A model generated the notes under the pieces. The model was not told the origin of the DNA and ran no database searches. It saw nothing but the letters and a program-made list of their open reading frames with translations. Position numbers and translations under genes: made by a program. From Rubellicoccus peritrichatus (GTDB lineage Bacteria; Verrucomicrobiota; Verrucomicrobiia; Opitutales; Cerasicoccaceae): a stretch of 64,000 nucleotides of DNA. Below are positions 1 through 7,989 of the stretch, piece after piece (the first letter of the stretch is position 1; each line of letters begins with the position of its first letter). Location: contig NZ_CP136920.1 of NCBI RefSeq assembly GCF_033100135.1, positions 2,351,001 to 2,415,000 on the forward strand, given 5' to 3'.

Positions 1-1350
1 CAGGTTATTTAGCTGCCAGCCTTTGAGAACGTCTTGCTTTGGTGCCGTTCGCAGTGGATTGGGAAAATCTGGTAATTCAAAGCGAGGTGGTTTGAGGGTG
101 TTAAGCTTCTCAAGAAGCTGCTCATCAGCGGAAAGCTTCATTGTGCCAAGTGATTTAAAGAACGCCTCGATTGTCTCAATCGAAGCAGTTCTTATGTCAG
201 GAATGTCTATCGGATTTTTGTTTGTGACGATATACCAGTTATCGTCCTCAACTCCTGGTTTATCTTTGATCAGTTTGTAACTCCACATGGTTGCTGCCCA
301 GCCGTAGGATTCATAAAGATCCCAGTAGTGACGCATCATACGGTCTCCACCAGTGTGATTGAAAACGACATTGAATTCACCGACCAGAAAAGGAGCTTTC
401 CAGGTTTGGAGGAGCTCATGGCGCCCTGTCAGATGATCACTGATGAAGCGAGCATGTCCTTCGATACTGGGTTCTGCGTGGAAGATGCCCGGGTAGAAAT
501 GTTCAGTGAATCCGAGATTGTGGGCATTCATCTCAGTTGGTGAATCATAGAAGAAGATGCCTTCCTGAGTTCCCGGGAAAAGGATGACATGTTCGTCGCC
601 AGTTGCTCTGATTGTGTGATAGATACGTTCACAGAGATTTTTTAGGATATCTTCGATGCCGGATCGTGGTCCTTCGCCATAGGGCTCGTTAAGAATGTCA
701 TAAGCAGCAATCGCCGGTTCGTCCATGTAGCGAAGGGCGAGCTCTTCCCAGATGTTGACCGTCATATCCTGATATTTGGCGGAGTCCCATAATTCATTGC
801 TGTCGATTTTTCCCGTTGGTTGATCAACACTTTGTCCACCAGGGGCTCCATGTAGATCCAGAATAACATAGAGATTGTTGGCCCTGGCCAGTGAGATGGC
901 GTGATCGAGCCAGGCAAACCCATTCTCCCGGTATGATTCCGGCTCCGTTTTATCGATCAGCATTGAATAGTGAAAAGGCAGACGGACGGTGTTCATACCG
1001 AACCCTTGAATGAGTTTAAAGTCGCGGGCGGTAATCCAGTTGCTGCGATACAGATTAATGAGTTCCTCCCGTTTTTCCGCTCCGAAACGCACATCCAAAA
1101 TGCTGAAGAATGTATGCTGATCCGGGATGTCTCCAATCCCAAGCATCCAGCTCTCTATGAGAAACCAGTTACCCAGATTAACGCCGCGCAGGTTTACTTT
1201 CTCACCTGAAGCGTTAACAAACGATGAGCCCTCTGCCGAAATCGATGACAGAGGTTCTGTTGCTATTTCAAGTGGCTCGCCATTGCCCTGGACTGCTAGT
1301 TGGCTGGTCATTGTGGCTATCAGGATACAGATTGAGTGGGAAGTTTTCAT
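1..1350 (-). CDS. GH5 family glycoside hydrolase, secreted (C-terminus cut by window edge)
   Basis: Open for 450 codons from ATG at 1350 to the window edge, so the C-terminus is missing. Residues 1-22 look like a signal peptide. The catalytic domain begins near residue 53 with LRGVNLGNWFLIESWM, which resembles the GVNLGGW signature of GH5 exo-beta-1,3-glucanases (subfamily 9). The acid/base Glu is E222 in DILNEPYG and the nucleophile is E325 in PFLVGEFNV. A GAPGGQ turn lies at 168-173. By family it is a retaining beta-glucan hydrolase acting outside the cytoplasm; activity on beta-1,3-glucan is inferred from the motif only. It follows the pseudopilin gene by 14 bases on the same strand, below the LacI gene, so the three are probably one operon. 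Confidence 0.9.
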   Translation of the reverse strand, partial: MKTSHSICILIATMTSQLAVQGNGEPLEIATEPLSSISAEGSSFVNASGEKVNLRGVNLGNWFLIESWMLGIGDIPDQHTFFSILDVRFGAEKREELINLYRSNWITARDFKLIQGFGMNTVRLPFHYSMLIDKTEPESYRENGFAWLDHAISLARANNLYVILDLHGAPGGQSVDQPTGKIDSNELWDSAKYQDMTVNIWEELALRYMDEPAIAAYDILNEPYGEGPRSGIEDILKNLCERIYHTIRATGDEHVILFPGTQEGIFFYDSPTEMNAHNLGFTEHFYPGIFHAEPSIEGHARFISDHLTGRHELLQTWKAPFLVGEFNVVFNHTGGDRMMRHYWDLYESYGWAATMWSYKLIKDKPGVEDDNWYIVTNKNPIDIPDIRTASIETIEAFFKSLGTMKLSADEQLLEKLNTLKPPRFELPDFPNPLRTAPKQDVLKGWQLNNL

Positions 1351-1364
1351 GCATTTAGTGCTCA

Positions 1365-2033
1365 TCAAGGCGCCCAACCGTTGGTGAAGAAAGGGCTATC
1401 AACTGATTCACCATCGTTGTGAAGTGCGATGTATTCATCGTAGGTCAGTGGACTTACCGTCCCACTGCCCAAAACGACATTCATGTAGGCCTCGCCACCA
1501 TCCTGATAAGGGAAATCAGTTGAAGGCCAGTCGGGCCAGGCGACATCAAATACGACGATGGCTTTGTTGTCATCGACCATGTAGTTGCCTGGCGCGGTCA
1601 TGACGTTGTATCGGAAATGCGTATGCCCCGGCTCATGCAGCCAGGCGGGAGTTTCGTTTGATTCTACAATGGGATTGCGGAAAATTTCCTGAATCTCCGA
1701 CGCGTTTGTTTGGTAAAGGTTGAGGTATGGCGCGAGTTTTTCCTGCATGTAGGGATAATTGGCGGCAACCAGATCACCGGCAGGATTAACCGGGCCATCC
1801 CAGTCGTAGTTTTTCATCAGGGGGAAGCGACCATGTTCATCTATCTGGCTCAACATGATAGCCTGATGGATGGAGCGCATACGTGTCGTTGCTTCGACTT
1901 TCCATGCCTTTGACCTGACACTGGAGGTAATGGGGATGAGGATCGCCGCCAGAAGTAGCACGATACTGAGAGTCACCAGGATTTCGACTAGTGTGAATCC
2001 GCGGAATACGTTTCCTGTCGGCTTAGGCTTCAT
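1365..2033 (-). CDS. Pseudopilin with prepilin-type N-terminal cleavage site
   Basis: This 222-residue protein has a short basic leader, then a type III prepilin site (RG before FTLVEILVTLSIVLLLAA) with Glu at mature position +5, and one hydrophobic N-terminal helix. The rest is a soluble domain rich in aromatic and acidic residues with no recognised catalytic motif. By family it would be cut and methylated by a prepilin peptidase and assembled into an inner-membrane pseudopilus or remain anchored. It sits between the LacI gene (15 bases upstream) and the GH5 gene (14 bases downstream). This suggests a role in export or surface display during glycan use, but that is inference from position. 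Confidence 0.85.
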   Translation of the reverse strand: MKPKPTGNVFRGFTLVEILVTLSIVLLLAAILIPITSSVRSKAWKVEATTRMRSIHQAIMLSQIDEHGRFPLMKNYDWDGPVNPAGDLVAANYPYMQEKLAPYLNLYQTNASEIQEIFRNPIVESNETPAWLHEPGHTHFRYNVMTAPGNYMVDDNKAIVVFDVAWPDWPSTDFPYQDGGEAYMNVVLGSGTVSPLTYDEYIALHNDGESVDSPFFTNGWAP

Positions 2034-2047
2034 TGGGGTAGGGGTGT

Positions 2048-3088
2048 TTATGAAAGGTCACGAACAGATTGGCGAATGACTAGCTTTGCCGGGATGCCTG
2101 GTAAGGGCTCGGGGCGCTGGCCGTTATTAATCCAGTTTATTAGCGTACGCGTCGCTTCGCATCCGAGTCGTCTGATCGGCTGGTGAACCGTGGTGAGCTT
2201 GGGGTAAGAGCTTGCTGATTCCTGCAAGTCATCAAAGCCCACGATCGAAATTGCATCGGGAACCTTGATCCCGCGTATAATCGCTGCATCCAAAAATCCC
2301 AATGCCATGGAATCATTTGCTGCGATCATGGCAGTTGGCAGTTCTTTGCGAGTCAGGAATTTGAGGCTCTTGTTACGCGCTTCCTCCCGACTATAGGCAG
2401 CCTTGATTATCCATTCATTTTTGACGAGGAGTCGATGGCGCGACATCAGCATGCGATAGGCAGCCTCACGGGTTTGGGCTGACAGCACATTGTCCGGACC
2501 GCTGATGAAGCCAATGTCCTTGTGGCCTTTTTTGCGGAGATGGTCGAAGAGGATTTCTATTCCGGCTTCGTCGTCGAGATTGACGGTGAGGACTGCATCA
2601 TCAAGAGCAGGTTCACCCGCAACCAGAATCGGAATTTCCTCTTCTGTGATGCTCTCGACAAATTTGTCGTCGTAATGAGGAGCAATTGCAATCAGCCCAT
2701 CGACGCGTTTTTCGAGATAAAGTGAAGCGAGCTTCTGGCCGTCATCAAATGATTCTGATAGTGTATCAAAAAGAGCCAGTTCCCATTCGGAGTCTTTGAG
2801 CGCATCTTGGATGCCAGAGACAAGACGCGCGAAATAGTATGAGCCAAGCAATCCTTCGAAAGGCAAAGCAAGGCCAATGAAGCCTGAGCGATTGGAGAAG
2901 AAGCTTTTGGCCAGACGGTTTGTCCGGTATTTCATCCGATCCGCAACGGCCAGGATTTCATCGCGCTTGCTATCGCTGACCCCGTTTTTCTTGCCGTTGA
3001 GAACCCGGGATATCGTCATTTTCGAAACACCGCACTCACGCGCGATGTCTTCCATTAGGACCTTTTTGGGGGCAGTTGGGGCTTTCAT
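2048..3088 (-). CDS. LacI family transcriptional repressor
   Basis: The N-terminal LacI helix-turn-helix reads MEDIARECGVSKMTISRVLN, followed by the hinge helix and a periplasmic-binding-protein-like sensor domain (about residues 65-340) containing GFISGPDN and IVGFDDL. At 346 residues it is of normal length. The ATG at 3088 has no Shine-Dalgarno sequence and lies two bases from a 16-bp palindrome. The in-frame ATG at 3055 is preceded by AAAAGG and starts right at the helix-turn-helix, as in most LacI proteins, so 3055 may be the true start. The adjacent palindromes suggest autoregulation and control of the downstream pseudopilin and GH5 genes. The effector is unknown, probably a sugar. Confidence 0.95.
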   Translation of the reverse strand: MKAPTAPKKVLMEDIARECGVSKMTISRVLNGKKNGVSDSKRDEILAVADRMKYRTNRLAKSFFSNRSGFIGLALPFEGLLGSYYFARLVSGIQDALKDSEWELALFDTLSESFDDGQKLASLYLEKRVDGLIAIAPHYDDKFVESITEEEIPILVAGEPALDDAVLTVNLDDEAGIEILFDHLRKKGHKDIGFISGPDNVLSAQTREAAYRMLMSRHRLLVKNEWIIKAAYSREEARNKSLKFLTRKELPTAMIAANDSMALGFLDAAIIRGIKVPDAISIVGFDDLQESASSYPKLTTVHQPIRRLGCEATRTLINWINNGQRPEPLPGIPAKLVIRQSVRDLS

Positions 3089-3090
3089 TT

Positions 3091-3106
3091 AAGTTACCGG
3101 TAACTT
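3091..3106. promoter_or_regulatory. Palindromic operator O1, probable LacI-family site
   Basis: AAGTTACCGGTAACTT is a perfect 16-bp palindrome with a central CG step, typical of LacI-family operators. It lies immediately upstream of the annotated LacI start. A second copy with one base changed lies 217 bp further upstream. Binding by the adjacent regulator is inferred. Confidence 0.8.
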
Positions 3107-3307
3107 ATTTTTGGATTATTGCAAGGCATTTTTTTGATTTTAAAGATTTTAGATCAATTCAATGCTAAAGAATGCGCTTCAGTGTATTATAATTCTTAGC
3201 ATTTATAGTCTATTTGAGGAAATAAGTGCGAATCTAGCTTCGTTGGAGTGCTGCTTGAGATAACGTTTTCATGGTGTTCCAGATTCAAAAGATTAGATTT
3301 ATGTTAA

Positions 3308-3323
3308 AAGTTACCAGTAACTT
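3308..3323. promoter_or_regulatory. Palindromic operator O2, probable LacI-family site
   Basis: AAGTTACCAGTAACTT is identical to the site at 3091-3106 except for one central base. Spacing between centres is 217 bp, close to a whole number of helical turns, which would allow looping by a tetramer. The remaining intergenic DNA (3107-3307 and 3324-3438) is AT-rich and shows no gene. Confidence 0.75.
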
Positions 3324-3438
3324 GAGGGTTTAACCGATCTCTAACTCTGCTTTTGCCATTTTGAACTGCTGAGAATGGTTTCCGAAGTGTAAGATTTGGC
3401 TGATGGAGTTCTCAAGATCCAGCACTAAAGATTACTAG

Positions 3439-4134
3439 TCATTCAGCAGTGCACCATTCCAGAGGTGATTCAATTGGGGTCGATGCGAACTCCAGATGAA
3501 GCACCCGGCGATGAGATGGATTCACGGCAGGGCTTGATGCATGCAGTATCAGTGGATGCATGATGAGGGCATCTCCTGCACGACATTCGCAAGTCGTTTC
3601 ATTTTTAGTAAGTTCCTTGATTATTTCTGGTTGGATGAAGCCCTGTTTGTGCGATTTCGGGACAACTCTTAGGGCTCCGGCCTCGGCTGGTGTATGATCC
3701 AGATGTAGCCGAATCGTTATCATGGATTCCATCACACTGACTGGTGGTTGAGTGTGAACAATGCCGTCCTTGATGCTCCATCCTGAGTAACCAGCGACAT
3801 CGAATCTACTCTTAACCGGGATCTTGGTGTCCTGGTGCCAGGCAACTTTCCAGTTGGAGTTTGGTGTCTTATCAAAAACAATACTGCGAACCAGAAAAGC
3901 TTCAGGATAGCCAAGGCGCTTCTTTAATGATTCTATTTCTTTGCATTCAGCGATTGTTTTAAGGATGTCACTGAGTTCGGTGGCTCGACGAAAGCCTCCC
4001 CTGAAGTCATTCTCTTCAATAATCTTTTCGATCTCCTGTCGGCAACCAGTCAGAACATCTTCCGAAATGACATCACGAACGATCGTATAGCCGTTCTCTT
4101 TCAATTCGTTGTCTATTTGTTGAGGCTGTTTCAC
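3439..4134 (-). CDS. Phytanoyl-CoA dioxygenase (PhyH) family protein
   Basis: This 231-residue protein has the Fe(II)/2-oxoglutarate dioxygenase facial triad: H100 and D102 in WHQDTK, and H198 in LILHASSP. An Arg pair at 209-210 could bind 2-oxoglutarate. No signal peptide is seen, so it is cytoplasmic. PhyH proteins hydroxylate varied small molecules, and the substrate here cannot be told. It stands about 350 bases upstream of the LacI gene on the same strand, and divergent from the DUF1080 gene at 4253. A second, distant PhyH protein is encoded at 5157-6002. Confidence 0.88.
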   Translation of the reverse strand: MKQPQQIDNELKENGYTIVRDVISEDVLTGCRQEIEKIIEENDFRGGFRRATELSDILKTIAECKEIESLKKRLGYPEAFLVRSIVFDKTPNSNWKVAWHQDTKIPVKSRFDVAGYSGWSIKDGIVHTQPPVSVMESMITIRLHLDHTPAEAGALRVVPKSHKQGFIQPEIIKELTKNETTCECRAGDALIMHPLILHASSPAVNPSHRRVLHLEFASTPIESPLEWCTAE

Positions 4135-4252
4135 TTTTTATGCAGGAAACTTTAATGACAGGACATTTGCTTGTTAGAAACAACGCTTCTTTGGCTTCCT
4201 CTACTATAATGTTGAGTAAACCCAAAAGGCTTTTTATCCAAGAGAAACAGTT

Positions 4253-5146
4253 ATGCGAAATTATATCCCTTGCCTTCTTTCCCTCATCTTCATTCAAGCT
4301 GCACAAGCCGAGCAGTGGAAATACCTGCTCGATCCAGAGCTATCCCAATGGGAAGTGTTTGTCGGGGTTCCGCATGAAACTGTCGAAATTCCGGGTCATC
4401 CTCCATCGGAAAGCAAGAATGGCCGTGATGGGACTCCTCTTGGGCTTGGTAATGACCCCCTTGATATTGTGACAATGATTGAGGAAGACGGACAGCCGGT
4501 TCTGCATATCACGGGTCAGATTTACGCAGGTATTACGACACTCGATGAATTTGATGATTATCACTTTTCCTGCCAGTTTAAGTGGGGCGACAAGAAGTGG
4601 CCACCTCGCCTGAATCAAAAACGGGACAGTGGTGTGCTCTTCCACTGCGTTGGTGAACACGGCGTTTTTTGGAATGTCTGGATGCGTTCTCTGGAGTGCC
4701 AAATTCAGGAAGGCGATTGCGGTGACTTTATTCCATTAGGTGGTGCTGGGGCAGATGTTCAGGTCAGTGACAGTCCGGATGGCAAACGCCCTGTTTTTGA
4801 TCCGTCGGCTCCTCTATACTCCAACACTGGCTATGTGACGCACAGCGGAAGCAAGGAAGCACCGCATGGTGAGTGGAATACGGTTGAGATCTATACGCTT
4901 GGCCAGACCAGTGTTTTTGTGGTCAATGGAACGCCGAATATGGTGATCTTTAATGCATTCCAGAAAAGCCCTGATGGGAACATTCCGCTGACGCGTGGTA
5001 AATTACAGCTCCAGTCAGAAGCTGCTGAAATCTTTTACCGCGACATCAAGGTCCGTCCCATCAGTGACTTTCCGGACTCACTTGCCAACTTGACGAAAAA
5101 GCCTGAAGGCCCTGTCGAGCGCTATATCCGCCCGGATAAGAGATAG
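4253..5146 (+). CDS. Secreted DUF1080 protein (3-keto-disaccharide hydrolase-like domain)
   Basis: This 297-residue protein begins with a signal peptide (MRNYIPCLLSLIFIQAAQA, cut before EQW). The rest matches the concanavalin-like DUF1080 fold typical of Planctomycetes and Verrucomicrobia, with the features DYHFSCQFKWG, KRDSGVLFHC and WNTVEIYTLG. Some members hydrolyse 3-keto-glycosides; whether this one does is unknown. It lies divergently from the PhyH gene at 4134 and convergently with the one at 5157, and looks monocistronic. It is probably periplasmic and part of sugar or glycoside handling in this cluster. Confidence 0.85.
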   Translation: MRNYIPCLLSLIFIQAAQAEQWKYLLDPELSQWEVFVGVPHETVEIPGHPPSESKNGRDGTPLGLGNDPLDIVTMIEEDGQPVLHITGQIYAGITTLDEFDDYHFSCQFKWGDKKWPPRLNQKRDSGVLFHCVGEHGVFWNVWMRSLECQIQEGDCGDFIPLGGAGADVQVSDSPDGKRPVFDPSAPLYSNTGYVTHSGSKEAPHGEWNTVEIYTLGQTSVFVVNGTPNMVIFNAFQKSPDGNIPLTRGKLQLQSEAAEIFYRDIKVRPISDFPDSLANLTKKPEGPVERYIRPDKR

Positions 5147-5156
5147 GTGCTTGAAG

Positions 5157-6002
5157 CTAAACAGTACTCTGGCAATCTGACGCTACTGGAGCGAATGGAT
5201 CTGCATCCACACGAGTCCACCAAGACTTCAAGTCGAAGCTTTCATCTCCTGTCAGGTAGCGCCAGAGTTTGATTCGTTGCATGATTTCCATGCGCCCGTC
5301 GTTGCCCTGCCACGGTAACTCTTTTTGCAGCACATCAAATAAGCCCGGAGAATCACTGTCAGAAGTAGTATCCCACAAGCGCTCTTGCTTTACTGATGGA
5401 TTGATACGCAGCTTGAGCATGTAGCGATCAAGGTCGGATAGATTACTTCTTGCGGAATGCCATAGATTGTGGTGCCAGAATACAACGGTTCCGGCTTTAC
5501 AGACTGTCTGCACCTGGCCAACAACATTCTGGTATCGTCTGATGTCGCCAACGTAAACGCGTCGGAAATGAGTTCCTGGAACGAATAGTGTTCCACCCAT
5601 TGCTTCAGTTACGTCTGTTGGAAAGATGGAAATCTGAATGTCGAATGCATGGGGCCTTCTGTCATACTCCGCATCCTGGTGCAGGTCGGTGCCTTTCCTG
5701 GTTCCTGCAGGTGTCAAATGCGTAGCGAAATGATCAAAACGAGGATTTGCACCCACCAGACTTTCAATCGTTCCCTGCATCCTTGGCAGGCGCAGGAGCT
5801 TTCCTAGGATCGTCGTTTGGTCGAATGCATGGTAAACCGATTCATCTTTCTCCGCCCAAATAACTTTGTTTTTGCGGTTCTTGACTTCCTCAAGGATTTC
5901 CTGACAGAGCGCCTCGGGGACCAATTCGTCCAGGCGGATAAATCCATTCGAGACGAAATCGATCATTTGCTTAGTGCTTAGTTTATGTGTATTATCACTC
6001 AT
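5157..6002 (-). CDS. Phytanoyl-CoA dioxygenase (PhyH) family protein
   Basis: This 281-residue protein carries the PhyH metal triad H108 and D110 (DLHQDAEY) plus H182 (LWHSARSN), with R193 as a likely 2-oxoglutarate anchor. The GGTLFVPGTHF stretch is typical of the double-stranded beta-helix core. It is only weakly similar to the 231-residue PhyH protein nearby. Its start overlaps the end of the small upstream gene by eight bases, so the two are probably co-translated. Both point away from an AraC regulator, which may control them. Substrate unknown. Confidence 0.9.
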   Translation of the reverse strand: MSDNTHKLSTKQMIDFVSNGFIRLDELVPEALCQEILEEVKNRKNKVIWAEKDESVYHAFDQTTILGKLLRLPRMQGTIESLVGANPRFDHFATHLTPAGTRKGTDLHQDAEYDRRPHAFDIQISIFPTDVTEAMGGTLFVPGTHFRRVYVGDIRRYQNVVGQVQTVCKAGTVVFWHHNLWHSARSNLSDLDRYMLKLRINPSVKQERLWDTTSDSDSPGLFDVLQKELPWQGNDGRMEIMQRIKLWRYLTGDESFDLKSWWTRVDADPFAPVASDCQSTV

Positions 6003-6294
6003 AACATTCCTCTATTTTTTCCAGTGCTACTTCGTATTTCAGGTAATTGGTCTCGTATTCCCGGCCCTTTTCGGGAGCTTGTAATACGGGAAGCTGAATG
6101 ACACGCCAGCCGTCACGCATGGCTTCCAGAACAGACGCATAAGGTGGTTCCGGGGTTCCTTTTGCTTCATACTCATATTCTCCAGTGCCGTCGTAGATGG
6201 ACCAGGCGATGGTATGCGATTCCAGGCTGGCATTCCCCAGATAGAGAAGCATCAACTTCTGGCGTTGTTTTGAGATAATCTCTTTGCTCATCAT
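5995..6294 (-). CDS. Small hypothetical protein translationally coupled to PhyH
   Basis: About 99 residues from the Met pair at 6294/6291; a longer start at 6336 is possible. It has no signal peptide or membrane helix. It contains AWSIYDGTGEYEYEAKGTPEPPYASVLEAMRDGWRVIQLP-type sequence in which the end (DGWRVIQLPVL) looks like a compact alpha/beta domain. I do not recognise the family. It overlaps the start of the PhyH gene and shares its divergent promoter region (6337-6416) with the AraC gene, so a partner role for the dioxygenase is likely but unproven. Confidence 0.7.
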   Translation of the reverse strand: MMSKEIISKQRQKLMLLYLGNASLESHTIAWSIYDGTGEYEYEAKGTPEPPYASVLEAMRDGWRVIQLPVLQAPEKGREYETNYLKYEVALEKIEECYE

Positions 6295-6416
6295 TGTTTT
6301 ATGTTTTGAGGGAAGTATTCCCGTTTTATGATGCACATGATTTTAGCTTATATTTCTTTTGAAATAAATGAGTAATACATCCATCCTTGTGTGTAATCCT
6401 AACAATGTGATGTCCA

Positions 6417-7232
6417 GTGTCTCAGCGAAGTGATTTTTTCAATCAGTCAATTACGTTACTCCATTGCCCCTATGTGGAGCTGAAAAAATGGGAGGTTGAT
6501 ACCAATGGAGATCCCTTTTGGCGGCTCTATTGGAATGATACTCCGGGTGCATTTGCCCATGATGGATACCAGGGGTTTGAGCTGGTTCCATCAGAGTTGA
6601 TGGTGATACCTCCCGAGACACCCTTTACAGGACGACTGGAAAATGACGTCAATCATATGCACCTGACATTTCTGACGCGCTTCGTATACAAAACCAAACG
6701 CATCTTTACTTTTCCGCTGTCAAAGGAAGCAAAGCAACGGGTTCGCATTTTTACTGAACCTTCAGAAAGGCCTTTGACCCGCATTGATCAGACTTTTGCA
6801 GCTAATTACCTGGCATCCCTCGCTTTATCCCAGATTCCGAGAGACGGATTTAGTCACTTGGCGATAGATACTAGGGTTGCCAGAACCATCGAGTACATGA
6901 AGGGTCATTTGCGCGAAATCGTGTCAAATGATGAATTTGCGGCTATGGCGAATTTGAATACGAATTCTTACATTCGCTTGTTTAGCGAAAGCATCGGTCA
7001 GTCACCCCAAGCTTACTTTGCAAAGTTGAAAATAGATCATGCCTGTGTCCTTTTGATGAGTACGGAGGACACGATTGAGGATATCACAGCTGCCATTGGC
7101 TACTGTGATCGTTATCACTTTTCAAAGATGTTCAAAAAGGTTCGCAATATGAGTCCGGTGCAATACCGCAAACAATCCATCTCAGCAATCGATGGGAGTG
7201 TTCTTTGGAAAAACATTCGAATGGGCCGGTAG
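6417..7232 (+). CDS. AraC family transcriptional regulator
   Basis: A 271-residue regulator starting at GTG 6417. The N-terminal half (about 1-150) is a cupin-like sensor region (FELVPSELMVIPPETPF). The C-terminal 100 residues hold the two AraC helix-turn-helix motifs, ending with DITAAIGYCDRYHFSKMFKKV and MSPVQYRKQ. It is divergent from the small gene and PhyH gene at 6294-5157 across an 80-base gap, so it is the obvious candidate regulator for them. The ligand is unknown. Confidence 0.93.
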   Translation: MSQRSDFFNQSITLLHCPYVELKKWEVDTNGDPFWRLYWNDTPGAFAHDGYQGFELVPSELMVIPPETPFTGRLENDVNHMHLTFLTRFVYKTKRIFTFPLSKEAKQRVRIFTEPSERPLTRIDQTFAANYLASLALSQIPRDGFSHLAIDTRVARTIEYMKGHLREIVSNDEFAAMANLNTNSYIRLFSESIGQSPQAYFAKLKIDHACVLLMSTEDTIEDITAAIGYCDRYHFSKMFKKVRNMSPVQYRKQSISAIDGSVLWKNIRMGR

Positions 7233-7270
7233 GCTGGCGCTTGAACCTTTTAAGGCTGAAAACATCGAAA

Positions 7271-7356
7271 TGGTGCTCAGGAAGGGACTCGAACCCTTAC
7301 ACCTTGCGGCACCGCCACCTGAAGACGGCGTGTCTACCAATTCCACCACCTGAGCA
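7271..7356 (-). tRNA. tRNA-Leu (anticodon CAG)
   Basis: Read on the minus strand from 7356. The acceptor arms TGCTCAG and CTGAGCA pair perfectly and CCA is encoded (7273-7271). The D-loop region is TGGTGGAATTGGTAGAC. The anticodon stem CCGTC/GGCGG encloses TTCAGGT with anticodon CAG. A long variable arm (TGCCGCAAGGTGT) and the T-loop GGGTTCGAGTCCC follow. The long variable arm and the anticodon together identify a leucine tRNA decoding CTG. It stands alone between the AraC and ABM-like genes. Confidence 0.97.
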
Positions 7357-7581
7357 TCCGTGAAATATGAAGGGGATGAAAAGACCGTAAAACGAAACAG
7401 CTGTCAAGCCTTCGATCCTGGACCAAATGGGCTTATTTACAGGGTGTTTTAATGAAAACGAATATACTGGCCATAAGCTCTGTCTCCATGTCAATTTGAG
7501 TTATCTCTGAAATCAACAATTCCATTATTCGGAAAATGATTGTTGAAGAAAAACCAATATAATTACCACGTAAGGAGAATT

Positions 7582-7944
7582 ATGGCGACCGAAGATACAT
7601 GCTGCACAATCCTACCCTATATGAAAGTCCATGATGGACAACTTGATGCTTTTAAGGGGTATTGTGAAAAACTACTCAAATTAACAAGCAACGAGCCAGA
7701 TTGTCTTTTCTATGGCTTTAGCTTTGATGGGAACCTGGTCCACTGCCGGGAGGGATATAAAGATGCAGATGGACTATTGGCCCATATTGATAATGTCGGC
7801 ACCGTTCTTGAGGAAGCACTAAAGATTGCCGAAATTACCAGACTGGAAGTACATGGCCCGGAAGCTGAGCTGGCTAAATTAAGAGAGCCGCTCTCTGCGT
7901 TTAACCCTCAGTACTTTGTGTTGGAGTACGGTTTTCGCCGATAG
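7582..7944 (+). CDS. Antibiotic biosynthesis monooxygenase (ABM)-like domain protein
   Basis: The start at ATG 7582 is chosen because a strong Shine-Dalgarno (AAGGAG) lies just before it; a longer frame from 7540 lacks one. The 120-residue product is a single ferredoxin-like alpha/beta domain resembling ABM or putative quinol monooxygenase proteins (CTILPYMKVHDGQLDAFKGY, CREGYKDADGLLAHI). These are small dimeric cytoplasmic proteins, some acting as cofactor-free monooxygenases. No neighbour points to a pathway, and catalysis is uncertain. Confidence 0.72.
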   Translation: MATEDTCCTILPYMKVHDGQLDAFKGYCEKLLKLTSNEPDCLFYGFSFDGNLVHCREGYKDADGLLAHIDNVGTVLEEALKIAEITRLEVHGPEAELAKLREPLSAFNPQYFVLEYGFRR

Positions 7945-7989
7945 GGATATTCGGTTTCTTTTGCTTCAAACAAGTAAGCTTGCTTGACG

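Noticed and set aside
328-543. Plus-strand frames across the left-edge GH5 gene
   Set aside because: They are antisense to a continuous 450-codon frame with clear GH5 catalytic motifs.
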